From an uncultured Solobacterium sp. (GTDB lineage: Bacteria; Bacillota_I; Bacilli_A; Erysipelotrichales; Erysipelotrichaceae), in the NCBI GenBank assembly GCA_938039295.1, contig CALHUY010000034.1:1-42297 (forward strand): DNA of 42,297 nucleotides. The letters are read 5' to 3'. A model generated the notes under the pieces. That model was not told the origin of the DNA. It did no database searches and worked only from the letters and a program-made list of their open reading frames with translations. Below, piece by piece: positions 33,334 through 41,569 of this stretch. The position numbers and the translations under genes are program-made. Positions within the stretch are counted from its first letter, which is position 1. Each line of letters begins with the position of its first letter.

Positions 33334-34072
33334 CTTCTAACTTTAATATATGTCTTAATAGTTCTTTTGTATAAGGATGTTGAGGATTTTGCATCACATC
33401 CTTCGTTTTACCTTCTTCTACAACCTTACCATCCTTCATAATCATCACACGATCACAAAGATTACTAACTAACGGTAAATCATGTGATACAAAGATGGCT
33501 GAGATATGATGTTGATGACATAGATGACTGAATAAGCCACAAATCTTTTCTTGTGTGATGACATCTAATGCACTTGTAATTTCATCACACAACAATACTT
33601 TTGGATCACATGCAAGTGCACGTGCTATCGCTGCACGTTGACATTCCCCACCAGACATCTCATGTGGATACTTATTTGCAAAAGATATATCTAATCCAAC
33701 TTCCTGCAATAAGAAGCGATTCTCTAACGCATTTGGATTTAAATGTTTTCGCACTTCATTCAAACTTTGTTCAATCGTATACTGCTTATCAAAAGAAGCT
33801 CTTGCATCTTGAAATATCATCTGTAAATCACGAAAGCGACTATGATCTTTGGTATCAAGTGGTTTACCAAATAATGTTACTTGACCTTCATCCGGTTTTA
33901 TAATTCCAGATAGTAGTCGCAAGACTGTACTTTTTCCACTACCACTTTCACCAATGATACCGAGAATCTCCCCTTCATCAAGATGAAGGGAAACATGGTC
34001 AACTGCTAATACCTGTTGTTTTTTATCACGGAAGCTTTTAACGATATTCTCTACTTGTATTAACCGTTCCAT
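33323..34072 (-). CDS. ABC transporter ATP-binding protein (OppF/NikE-like)
   Basis: One of two ATPases of a peptide/nickel-type importer. The 249 residues show Walker A GESGSGKST (about 40-48), Q-loop MIFQDARASFD, signature MSGGECQRAAIARAL (about 139-153), Walker B VLLCDE (about 160-165), and the H-loop in FVSHD. The C-terminal PQHPYTKELL segment is typical of OppF/DppF/NikE-type subunits. The ATG overlaps the upstream ATPase gene by 13 nt and has GGAGG. It is the last gene of the five-gene operon. Confidence 0.9.
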   Translation of the reverse strand: MERLIQVENIVKSFRDKKQQVLAVDHVSLHLDEGEILGIIGESGSGKSTVLRLLSGIIKPDEGQVTLFGKPLDTKDHSRFRDLQMIFQDARASFDKQYTIEQSLNEVRKHLNPNALENRFLLQEVGLDISFANKYPHEMSGGECQRAAIARALACDPKVLLCDEITSALDVITQEKICGLFSHLCHQHHISAIFVSHDLPLVSNLCDRVMIMKDGKVVEEGKTKDVMQNPQHPYTKELLRHILKLEAAE

Positions 34073-34845
34073 AAATCCTCCGTCTTCGGAAGAGCAGCTA
34101 GTAGTTGTTTTGTATATGCATGCATAGGACTTTCAATTAAAGTCTTTGTGTCTTGTACTTCTACAATACATCCCTGATGCATTACCGCAATACGATCACA
34201 TAACTGTGCTGCTAGTGCAATGTTATGCGTAATCACCACCATAGTCATGCCCTTTTCTTCTTTTAGTTGCTTTAGTTGTCGCACCATTTCATATGCACTC
34301 TTTACATCTAATGCACTGGTTGGCTCATCACAAAGTAATAATGAAGGACCATTCATTAACGCTAGTGATACCGCTACACGCTGTGCCATACCAATGGATA
34401 ATTCAAATGGGTAACTATGAAATATACGTTCAGGATTCTTTAATTCAAACTTCTCAAATAAGTGATATGCCTTTTGTCGAGTCTCTTCTTTGGTCAATCT
34501 ACCCTTGGTAGTTTCATAGAATTGACTAGATATTTTTCTTGTAGGTACAAGTGTAAAGTTACTGTTTTGAAAAATAATCGAAATTTCATCTCGAAATAAT
34601 CTACGATACTCTTTTTTATTTAAAGTAAGGAGATTTTGATTCAAATGTGAAATTTCTCCTGATGTAACTTTTAGATTTTGTTCTATTTGAAGAATACAAT
34701 TTAATAAACTTGTCTTACCACTACCACTTTGTCCAACAATACCGATGACTTCTGCTGGATAAACTGCAAGTGAAACATCATGCAATACTTCTATATCACC
34801 ATATCCAGCAGTCACATGATTTAATTCTAAAATTGCTTGGCTCAT
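34060..34845 (-). CDS. ABC transporter ATP-binding protein (OppD/NikD-like)
   Basis: The second ATPase of the importer, 261 residues. Walker A is GQSGSGKTS (about 37-45), Walker B LLLCDEPTSALD and the H-loop ITHN; the C-terminus has the SPMHAYTKQLLAALP segment of OppD-type proteins. The signature reads LSIGMAQRV instead of LSGGM: the second residue of the usual glycine pair is altered, although the neighbouring residues are kept. This could be a family variant, or could make the two ATP sites unequal. Its ATG overlaps the binding-protein stop by 4 nt. Confidence 0.9.
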   Translation of the reverse strand: MSQAILELNHVTAGYGDIEVLHDVSLAVYPAEVIGIVGQSGSGKTSLLNCILQIEQNLKVTSGEISHLNQNLLTLNKKEYRRLFRDEISIIFQNSNFTLVPTRKISSQFYETTKGRLTKEETRQKAYHLFEKFELKNPERIFHSYPFELSIGMAQRVAVSLALMNGPSLLLCDEPTSALDVKSAYEMVRQLKQLKEEKGMTMVVITHNIALAAQLCDRIAVMHQGCIVEVQDTKTLIESPMHAYTKQLLAALPKTEDLWNG

Positions 34846-36356
34846 GATTGAAGTTCTAAATCGACATTAATTTGATAGTAGTCTGTAACATGAGGAACAA
34901 AGTTCTTTAATTCTTTTCTTGTTGCGAAAATCAAGTTATTAAATCCAATATAAGTAATGCTGTAACTCGCTAATAACATCTCTTCAATCTGCTTTACGAT
35001 TTCCTTACGTTGCTTTGTATCATAAGAATCATTTAACTGTTTTAATAATACCTGTATTGCATGGTTATCATATCCAGAGTAGTTAACAGTACCACCTTCT
35101 GATAGTAACGCATTAAGATAATATGCAGGATCTCCTGTAGGCATTGTAACCATCGAGTAGAATCCTAAATCATATTCTTTATTTGATAGATATTTAGTTC
35201 CTTCATGTAGTTGTAATTCAGATTGAATACCAATCTTCTTCAGTGCAGACTGCAACTCTGTCGCAATCGCTTCTTGGGATAGACGTTTGTAGTATGCGAT
35301 TGTAAGAGAAATATTTTGACCATCCTTTTCAACATAGCCATCACCATCAGTATCCACATAACCAGCAGACTCAAGGATTTGTTTCGCTTCTGCTTCGTTA
35401 TAAGAGCTTACATTAGAACTTGGTAATGCATACTCAGAATCACTTGTAAATGGAGTATCTGTTGCGGTCATTGTGCCATCTAATAAGTATTTTGCAATAG
35501 ACTCTTTATCGATTGCTTTTGCAATTGCTTTACGAAGTGATATATCCGTAAGTTTTTCTGTATTCATATACAGAGAATATACACGACTAGAAGGAATTGT
35601 ATGAATATCAAATTCACCACTATCCTGTAGTTGCTTAATTCCCTCTGGATTCATTTCCGTATATGCATCTAATTCATGATTCTTAAGCGCTAGAATTGCA
35701 GTTTCTTTTTCGAGCATCTTCGTAACTGTAATTTCATCTAGCTTTGGTGTTCCATTCCAATAGTTTGTATTTGGTTCTAATACAATTTCTTGATCAGCTG
35801 TAAATGTCTTTACTTTATAAGGACCTGTACCAATTGGCATTGTAGCCCTCTCTTCCTTAGAAGTTAAATTTAATATTGCAAACATTGGATCACTTAAATC
35901 AGAGAGTAATGTTGCACGTGGTTCTACAGTCTTAATTGTGATTGTGTAACCATCAATTTCATATTCTGCACCCTGCAAGAAAGCAGCTCTTGCATTTTCT
36001 TGTGCAATATGATGCAGATTATCAACTACACTTTTGGCGTCCATTGTTGTCCCATCAGAGAATTTGATATTCTCACGTAGTGTTAACTTCCATGTCTTTA
36101 TATCGACATTTTCTGCATTTGATACAAGCCATGGTTTAATCTGCATATCATCTTCTACTTTAAATAAGGTTTCACCAATACCATAACGGACAGTAAACCA
36201 CCCATTCCACTCTAAAGCAGAATCAAGTGATGCAGTAAACTGTTCTGTACCAATGTGGATTTTACGATTTACAGCCTCATCCGTTTTCTGTGTTGGTGTA
36301 CATGCAGACATCGCTAATGTCATAGCTATAAATATTGTTTTAATCAATCGTTTCAT
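34842..36356 (-). CDS. NikA-type extracellular substrate-binding lipoprotein
   Basis: Captures substrate for the ABC importer outside the membrane. The 504-residue SBP_bac_5 protein has a lipoprotein signal peptide with MSAC (Cys19), followed by a mature domain beginning IHIGTEQFTASLDSAL. The segment RYGIGETLFK (about 58-67) and the WKLTLRENIKFSDGT pattern (about 92-106) resemble the nickel/metallophore-binding NikA-CntA group more than classic OppA. PIGTGPYKV and the C-terminal QIEEMLLA are typical of the superfamily. AGGAGGGG precedes the ATG. It lies unusually downstream of both permeases. Nickel, a metal-metallophore complex or a peptide are all possible; nickel-type is my best guess. Confidence 0.82.
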   Translation of the reverse strand: MKRLIKTIFIAMTLAMSACTPTQKTDEAVNRKIHIGTEQFTASLDSALEWNGWFTVRYGIGETLFKVEDDMQIKPWLVSNAENVDIKTWKLTLRENIKFSDGTTMDAKSVVDNLHHIAQENARAAFLQGAEYEIDGYTITIKTVEPRATLLSDLSDPMFAILNLTSKEERATMPIGTGPYKVKTFTADQEIVLEPNTNYWNGTPKLDEITVTKMLEKETAILALKNHELDAYTEMNPEGIKQLQDSGEFDIHTIPSSRVYSLYMNTEKLTDISLRKAIAKAIDKESIAKYLLDGTMTATDTPFTSDSEYALPSSNVSSYNEAEAKQILESAGYVDTDGDGYVEKDGQNISLTIAYYKRLSQEAIATELQSALKKIGIQSELQLHEGTKYLSNKEYDLGFYSMVTMPTGDPAYYLNALLSEGGTVNYSGYDNHAIQVLLKQLNDSYDTKQRKEIVKQIEEMLLASYSITYIGFNNLIFATRKELKNFVPHVTDYYQINVDLELQS

Positions 36357-37155
36357 TTTGTTTCCCCTCCTGATAACTAAAACTCTTTCCGAATTGGTTT
36401 ATTAAAAATACAGTGATGAAGATAAATAGACACGGAAATAATGAAATCCATGGTGCGGATGCTAAATACTGTCTTCCTTCACTAATCATAGAACCCCATT
36501 CTGGAGTTGGCACTTTAACACCAATTCCTAAAAAACTAAGTCCCGCTAACGACAATAACATATTCGCAAAATTTAATGTAAGTGTAACAATTAGTAAGTT
36601 TCGAATGTTTGGTAGGATATGCTTTAGCAGTATTTCAATATCACTTAGCCCTGCAAACCTTGCGGCAGTAACATATAATTCTGATTTCTCTTTTAAAGTT
36701 GCTGATCTTGCTAAGCGAGCAAATAACATCCAATCGCTAATTGCTAATGCAATCATCGCATTATATAGTCCACCACCTAATATTCCTGCAATTGCAATAG
36801 CGATTAACATCTGTGGAAATGCTAAGAAAAGATCACAGATACCCATCAGTACTTCATCCAAAAAGCCACCTGTATAACCACTCACCATACCAACAAAGAT
36901 ACCAAATCCACCAGCTACCAGCACAATCACGATTGCTGAAAGAATACTAATATTGGCAGCTGCGATTGTACGTACAAATACATCTCTACCGAAAGCATCT
37001 GTCCCAAAAAAGTGATGTATACTAGGTGCTTGTAAACGAATTGCTAGATTTGATTCTGAAATTACCTTTGACAAGGTTAATTCCATTAAAACACTACATA
37101 GTAATAATCCTGCAAGCATGACAATAATCAACCACTGTTTACGATTAAGCTTCAT
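36340..37155 (-). CDS. ABC transporter permease (OppC/NikC-like)
   Basis: A 271-residue binding-protein-dependent permease with an N-terminal helix (about 9-29) and five more in the BPD_transp_1 domain. The periplasmic HHFFGTDAFGRDVFVRTI (about 45-62) is the hallmark of OppC/DppC/NikC, and ARFAGLSDIEILLKHILPN (about 167-185) is the EAA loop that contacts the ATPase. The open frame starts at 37167, but GGTGGTG upstream of 37155 supports MKLNRKQWL as the start. With it the gene overlaps the upstream permease by 11 nt and the downstream lipoprotein by 17 nt. Confidence 0.92.
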   Translation of the reverse strand: MKLNRKQWLIIVMLAGLLLCSVLMELTLSKVISESNLAIRLQAPSIHHFFGTDAFGRDVFVRTIAAANISILSAIVIVLVAGGFGIFVGMVSGYTGGFLDEVLMGICDLFLAFPQMLIAIAIAGILGGGLYNAMIALAISDWMLFARLARSATLKEKSELYVTAARFAGLSDIEILLKHILPNIRNLLIVTLTLNFANMLLSLAGLSFLGIGVKVPTPEWGSMISEGRQYLASAPWISLFPCLFIFITVFLINQFGKSFSYQEGKQNETID

Positions 37156-38086
37156 GTGTATCACCACCTAACCGTATTCGTGCATCAAAGATTCCATAGA
37201 GTAAATCTGCTATTAAATTGATAATAACATATGCTAATACAAGCCAAACTACAACAGCTTGAATCATCGGGATATCTTTACTAACAACTGCATCCACCAA
37301 TAGTTTTCCAAGTCCAGGCCAATTAAAGATTGTTTCAATTAATGCAACACCACTTAAAAGACTCCCAAATGAAACTGCAGTTAGTGTAATTACTTCAACC
37401 ATTGCATTACGTAAAACCGTATGAAATAGAATTGAGAATGTACCAATCCCTCTTGCACGTAAACCCTTCATATAATCTTTCTCTAGTTCACGACTTGCAA
37501 TCTTTTGAATCTGCTTAATGTAGCGAAACGACATACCAAGCATGATAGTTATACTAGGCATGATAATAGCTGTACTATCTTTTGGTATAACACTAAAGAT
37601 ATGGAATACAGAAGTAAATAAATACAATAGTAATAAACCTATCATAAATGTTGGAATAGATATTCCTACTTGCGTAATCATATCCAATAATTTTGTAAGG
37701 AACGATTGTTTACGATATGCACAATAGATACCAAGTGGTATTGAAACAATTAAAGTTAAGACCATACTATTCACTGCAATCGAGATTGTATATGGAGCAG
37801 CTTTGATAATTTTTTCTGATACAGGACGACTATCCCGATAAGAAGTACCGAAGTCTCCTTTTAAGAAAGATATCCACCAGTTTGTATATTGTGTAAAGAA
37901 AGGCTCATCCAAGTGATGTTCATGGCGAAACTGTTCCAACATCTCTTCCGTTGCCGGAGCTCCTGCTTGATGGAAATGCATGTGTGCTGGATCACTTGGA
38001 GAGAGATAAATTAAACTGAATGTAATGAACGTAACTCCTATGACAATAGGAATTGTACGTAATAAACGTTTGATAAAATATTTCAT
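37145..38086 (-). CDS. ABC transporter permease (OppB/NikB-like)
   Basis: The first gene of the importer operon. The 313-residue membrane protein begins MKYFIKRLLRTIPIVIGVTFITF, the first helix typical of OppB/DppB/NikB, with LSPSDPAHMHF after it and DFGTSYRDSRPVSEKI (about 74-89). Five more helices follow, and the EAA loop is RGIGTFSILFHTVLRNAM (about 212-229). It is separated from the divergent ppc gene by 219 bases that contain two palindromes. Pairs with the NikC-like permease to form the channel. Confidence 0.92.
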   Translation of the reverse strand: MKYFIKRLLRTIPIVIGVTFITFSLIYLSPSDPAHMHFHQAGAPATEEMLEQFRHEHHLDEPFFTQYTNWWISFLKGDFGTSYRDSRPVSEKIIKAAPYTISIAVNSMVLTLIVSIPLGIYCAYRKQSFLTKLLDMITQVGISIPTFMIGLLLLYLFTSVFHIFSVIPKDSTAIIMPSITIMLGMSFRYIKQIQKIASRELEKDYMKGLRARGIGTFSILFHTVLRNAMVEVITLTAVSFGSLLSGVALIETIFNWPGLGKLLVDAVVSKDIPMIQAVVVWLVLAYVIINLIADLLYGIFDARIRLGGDTHEA

Positions 38087-38141
38087 TGTAAATTCCTTTG
38101 CATAGTTGAATAACTCTTCAATTAATATCTATAGAAACAAA

Positions 38142-38167
38142 ATACATTAGCTCTATCGCTAATGTAT
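38142..38167. promoter_or_regulatory. 26-bp perfect palindrome between the ABC operon and ppc
   Basis: ATACATTAGC (38142-38151) and GCTAATGTAT (38158-38167) are perfect 10-base inverted arms around a 6-base centre, 56 bases upstream of the NikB-like start and 139 bases before ppc. It could be a metal- or nutrient-responsive operator. On the minus strand it is followed by TTTTGTTTC and could act as an attenuating hairpin. Confidence 0.6.
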
Positions 38168-38189
38168 CACTTTTGACTGTATTTTAGCC

Positions 38190-38201
38190 ACTTTATAAAG
38201 T
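38190..38201. promoter_or_regulatory. AT-rich palindrome ACTTTATAAAGT
   Basis: A perfect 12-bp palindrome in the divergent intergenic region. It overlaps a TATAAA-like hexamer downstream of TTGACT (38173-38178), so it could be part of a promoter. The AT content makes a chance origin possible. Confidence 0.3.
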
Positions 38202-38270
38202 TTTATGCACAACAAATGGTATTGGAAATCACTGCTTTCGTCAAGTCATATCACCATTCTATAGGAATAA

Positions 38271-38279
38271 TGCTATAAT
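38271..38279 (+). promoter_or_regulatory. extended -10 promoter of ppc
   Basis: TGCTATAAT, a perfect -10 with TGn extension, 12 bases before the strong ribosome site AAAGGAGG (38291-38298). The -35 position is poor. Confidence 0.6.
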
Positions 38280-38305
38280 TCTATCGTTATAAAGGAGGTA
38301 TCATC

Positions 38306-41002
38306 ATGTTACCGAAGTTAGAAAACAGTAATAATATCGCTGCCATTGAAGAAGAAATTCAAATACTTAAGAATCTTTTGAATACCGCAACGCAAAATAT
38401 GATCCCTTCTGATAAATTCCATCTGATTGATGAGCTCTCAACTTTATCCGCAAATCATGAATATGATAAGTTAACTGATTTAATCACTTCATTATCAAAT
38501 GAAGACTTAGATATCATCTCTAGATATTTCTCAGTTTTACCTTTATTAATCAATATTACAGAAGATGTAGACCTAGCATACCAAGTTAATTTACAAAATA
38601 ATATTGACCAAGATTACCTAGGTAAGATTTCTACGCAAATGAATATTATCTCTAAGAGTGAAAACGCAAAGGAAATCTTAGAGAACTTAAATGTAGTACC
38701 AGTACTTACTGCACACCCTACACAAGTACAGCGTAAGTCTATGCTGGATCTAACAAATAAAATCCATCATCTATTACGTAAAGATCGTGACTGTAAAGAA
38801 GGTTCTATCAATAAGCGTAAGTGGAATGATAATCTCCACCGCTTAATTGAATTAATCATGGAAACGGACATGATCCGTGAAAAGAAGTTAAAAGTTAAGA
38901 ATGAAATTCGTAATGTAACTGACTATTACAATACTTCTTTGATTCCGGCAATTACAGCTCTTACTGCACAATATCGTAAGGAAGCCGCAAAACACGGTAT
39001 CGATGTAAGTGCTGCCACCCCTATTACAATGGGTATGTGGATTGGTGGTGACCGTGATGGTAATCCATTCGTTACTGCAGAAACACTAGAAATCTCTGCA
39101 ACAACACAAGCTGAAGTAATCTTAAATTACTACATCCATAAGATTGAGGAAATGTATTTCTACTATGCAGTATCATCTAGTATCTCACACGTCTCTAGCG
39201 ACGTTGAAAAGATGGCCGCCCTTTCTAGTGATACATCTGTATATCGTGAAAAAGAGCCATATCGTAAAGCTTTCCACTATATTCTAGAAAGACTACAAAA
39301 CACTTATAGTAACTTCACACAAAACACAAATCATGAAGTTTGGTATGAAACAGTTGAACAATTCCAAAACGATTTACTTACGATTAAAAAATCTCTTATC
39401 GAAAATAATGATGCAATTTTAACAACTGGTAGCTTCAGCGAGGTATTACAAGCTACAGAAATCTTTGGCTTCTATCTTGCAAGTATTGACCTGCGTCAAG
39501 ACTCTAGCGTTCTAGAGGCTTGTGTTGCTGAACTGTTGAAGTCCGCAAATATCGAACAAGACTATAGTAGTCTTGACGAAGAAAAGAAGTGTACCCTACT
39601 ATTAGATCTTTTAACAAATGATCCACGTATCTTGTCCGCAACACACACACCAAAATCAGAACTATTATCCAAGGAACTTGCAATCTTCAAAACCGCAAGA
39701 GAGCTCAAAGACCGCATGGGTGAAAATGTGATTCGTCAACATATCATCTCCCACTCTGAAAGTATCTCTGATATGTTCGAATTAGCAATCCTTCTCAAAG
39801 AAGTTGGTTTAGTTGATAGCGAGCATAGTCGTATGCAGATTGTACCTCTCTTTGAAACAATCGAAGACTTGCAGAACGCAAATGAAATCATGCGTACATA
39901 CTTAAATATCCCTCTTGTTAGAAAGTGGTTAAATGACCAAAAATTCTACCAAGAAATTATGCTTGGTTACTCTGATTCTAACAAGGATGGAGGATATCTA
40001 TCTTCAGGCTGGCATTTATATAAAGCACAGCGTGAACTTTCAGCCATCGGTGACGAATGCGGTGTGAAGATTACATTCTTCCATGGTCGTGGTGGAACAG
40101 TTGGCCGTGGTGGTGGACCTTCCTATGATGCGATTACTTCTCAACCATTCGGTTCAATCAAAGACCGTATCCGTCTAACCGAACAAGGAGAAGTTATCGG
40201 TAACAAGTATGGTAATCGAGATTCAGCTTACTACAATTTAGAAATGTTAATTTCTTCTACTTTAAACCGCATGGTAAACCCAATGGTTTTAAGTAAAGAA
40301 ACTTTACGTGAATACTACACTATCATGGATCCAATTGTAGAAAACTCAAATGTAATCTACCGCGATTTAGTATTCAATGACCCACATTTCTATCAATACT
40401 TCTTTGCGGCAAGTCCAATCAAAGAAATATCTAGCTTAAATATTGGCTCACGCCCAGCAGCACGTAAGACAATTACAGATATCAATGGCTTACGCGCAAT
40501 CCCATGGGTATTCTCTTGGTCACAGAATCGTATTATGTTGCCAGGCTGGTATGGCATTGGTTCAGCAATGCAACAATACATCGACAAAAATCCAGAAGAA
40601 AACCTAGCACAATTACAACAGATGTATCAGACATGGCCATTCTTTAAATCCTTATTAGAGAATGCCGACATGGTGCTTTCCAAGTCCAATATGGACATTG
40701 CTAAACAATATAGTAACCTTTGTGAGGATGAAGAAATACGCTCTGTATTTGATCGTATTGAAGCTGAATGGCAACTTACAAAGAAAGTACTATTACAGAT
40801 TGAAAAACACACGGAACTTATTCAAGATTTACCTGCATTAAGAGGAAGCTTAGACTATCGTCTTCCTTACTTCGATATCTTAAACTATATTCAAATTGAA
40901 TTAATTAAACGTATCCGCCAAGGACAATACACAGAAGAACTTGAAAAGACAATCCACGTTACTATCAACGGTATCGCAACTGGATTAAGAAACTCTGGAT
41001 AA
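38306..41002 (+). CDS. ppc: phosphoenolpyruvate carboxylase
   Basis: Carboxylates PEP with bicarbonate to oxaloacetate, replenishing C4 acids. The 898-residue all-helical enzyme has the catalytic VLTAHPTQ motif (His137), GGDRDGNPFVT (about 247-257), SDSNKDGG (about 556-563) and the glycine-rich FFHGRGGTVGRGGGP (about 591-605), plus the R-rich GSRPAARK and the C-terminal GLRNSG ending. All catalytic signatures are intact. Length is slightly above the E. coli enzyme (883). AAAGGAGG is well placed. The nitroreductase gene follows after 11 nt on the same transcript. Confidence 0.97.
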   Translation: MLPKLENSNNIAAIEEEIQILKNLLNTATQNMIPSDKFHLIDELSTLSANHEYDKLTDLITSLSNEDLDIISRYFSVLPLLINITEDVDLAYQVNLQNNIDQDYLGKISTQMNIISKSENAKEILENLNVVPVLTAHPTQVQRKSMLDLTNKIHHLLRKDRDCKEGSINKRKWNDNLHRLIELIMETDMIREKKLKVKNEIRNVTDYYNTSLIPAITALTAQYRKEAAKHGIDVSAATPITMGMWIGGDRDGNPFVTAETLEISATTQAEVILNYYIHKIEEMYFYYAVSSSISHVSSDVEKMAALSSDTSVYREKEPYRKAFHYILERLQNTYSNFTQNTNHEVWYETVEQFQNDLLTIKKSLIENNDAILTTGSFSEVLQATEIFGFYLASIDLRQDSSVLEACVAELLKSANIEQDYSSLDEEKKCTLLLDLLTNDPRILSATHTPKSELLSKELAIFKTARELKDRMGENVIRQHIISHSESISDMFELAILLKEVGLVDSEHSRMQIVPLFETIEDLQNANEIMRTYLNIPLVRKWLNDQKFYQEIMLGYSDSNKDGGYLSSGWHLYKAQRELSAIGDECGVKITFFHGRGGTVGRGGGPSYDAITSQPFGSIKDRIRLTEQGEVIGNKYGNRDSAYYNLEMLISSTLNRMVNPMVLSKETLREYYTIMDPIVENSNVIYRDLVFNDPHFYQYFFAASPIKEISSLNIGSRPAARKTITDINGLRAIPWVFSWSQNRIMLPGWYGIGSAMQQYIDKNPEENLAQLQQMYQTWPFFKSLLENADMVLSKSNMDIAKQYSNLCEDEEIRSVFDRIEAEWQLTKKVLLQIEKHTELIQDLPALRGSLDYRLPYFDILNYIQIELIKRIRQGQYTEELEKTIHVTINGIATGLRNSG

Positions 41003-41013
41003 GGAGACCAACT

Positions 41014-41532
41014 ATGAACTTTACTACATTAGCGAAAGAACGTTATTCTTGCCGTAAGATTTCTTCTAGACCTATCGAATCTGAGAAGTTAGAAGCTATT
41101 AAACAAGCAGCGATTGCAGCACCTACCGCTCATAACTTTCAGCCATTAAAAGTCTGGTTGATTCAATCACCACAAGCACTAGAGAAAATCAAATCCGTAA
41201 CACAACAGAAATTCCTTCATACATCCCCTGCTTGCTTCATCGTTGGTAGTGATGCAAGTCAAGGATGGGTACGTGAAGCTGATTCTATGAACTTTGCGGA
41301 TGTAGACGCAAGTATTGTCGCAACACACATCATGCTTGCAATTCAAGATCAAGGTCTTGCCTCTACTTGGATTGGAAACTTCCAACCAGAAAAGATTAAA
41401 GAAGTATTCCCAATGATGGAATCCTATAACTTAATTGCTATCTTCCCCGTTGGATATCCAGAAGAAGACGCAAAACCTTCACACTTACATACAGCACGTA
41501 AAAGTAAAGAAGAATTTATTGAAACATTATAA
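41014..41532 (+). CDS. nitroreductase-family protein (small FMN type)
   Basis: An FMN-dependent NAD(P)H oxidoreductase-like protein of 172 residues, shorter than NfsB-type enzymes (about 215) and matching compact nitroreductases. Features are RYSCRKISSRPIESEKL (about 10-26), AAIAAPTAHNFQPLKVWLI (about 31-49), with the FMN-binding Arg/Ser and Asn/Gln, and HIMLAIQDQGLASTWIGNF (about 109-127). The C-terminal VGYPEEDAKPS is typical. The natural substrate is unknown. AAGGAG precedes the ATG. It lies 11 nt after ppc, and a strong terminator follows. Confidence 0.9.
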   Translation: MNFTTLAKERYSCRKISSRPIESEKLEAIKQAAIAAPTAHNFQPLKVWLIQSPQALEKIKSVTQQKFLHTSPACFIVGSDASQGWVREADSMNFADVDASIVATHIMLAIQDQGLASTWIGNFQPEKIKEVFPMMESYNLIAIFPVGYPEEDAKPSHLHTARKSKEEFIETL

Positions 41533-41535
41533 CTT

Positions 41536-41567
41536 AATAGAGAGATGAGCCAACTCATCTCTCTATT
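41536..41567. terminator. bidirectional terminator between ppc-nitroreductase and the Cna-B gene
   Basis: AATAGAGAGATGAG (41536-41549) and CTCATCTCTCTATT (41554-41567) form a perfect 14-bp stem with a CCAA loop, followed by GTTTATTTA on the plus strand and by AAGTTATAATG on the minus strand. It is the strongest terminator in the window and separates two convergent units. Confidence 0.87.
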
Positions 41568-41569
41568 GT

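Noticed and set aside
36413..36877. A 154-codon plus-strand open frame antisense to the NikC-like permease
   Set aside because: Its hydrophobic stretches mirror the complementary permease helices. No start signal and no recognisable family.
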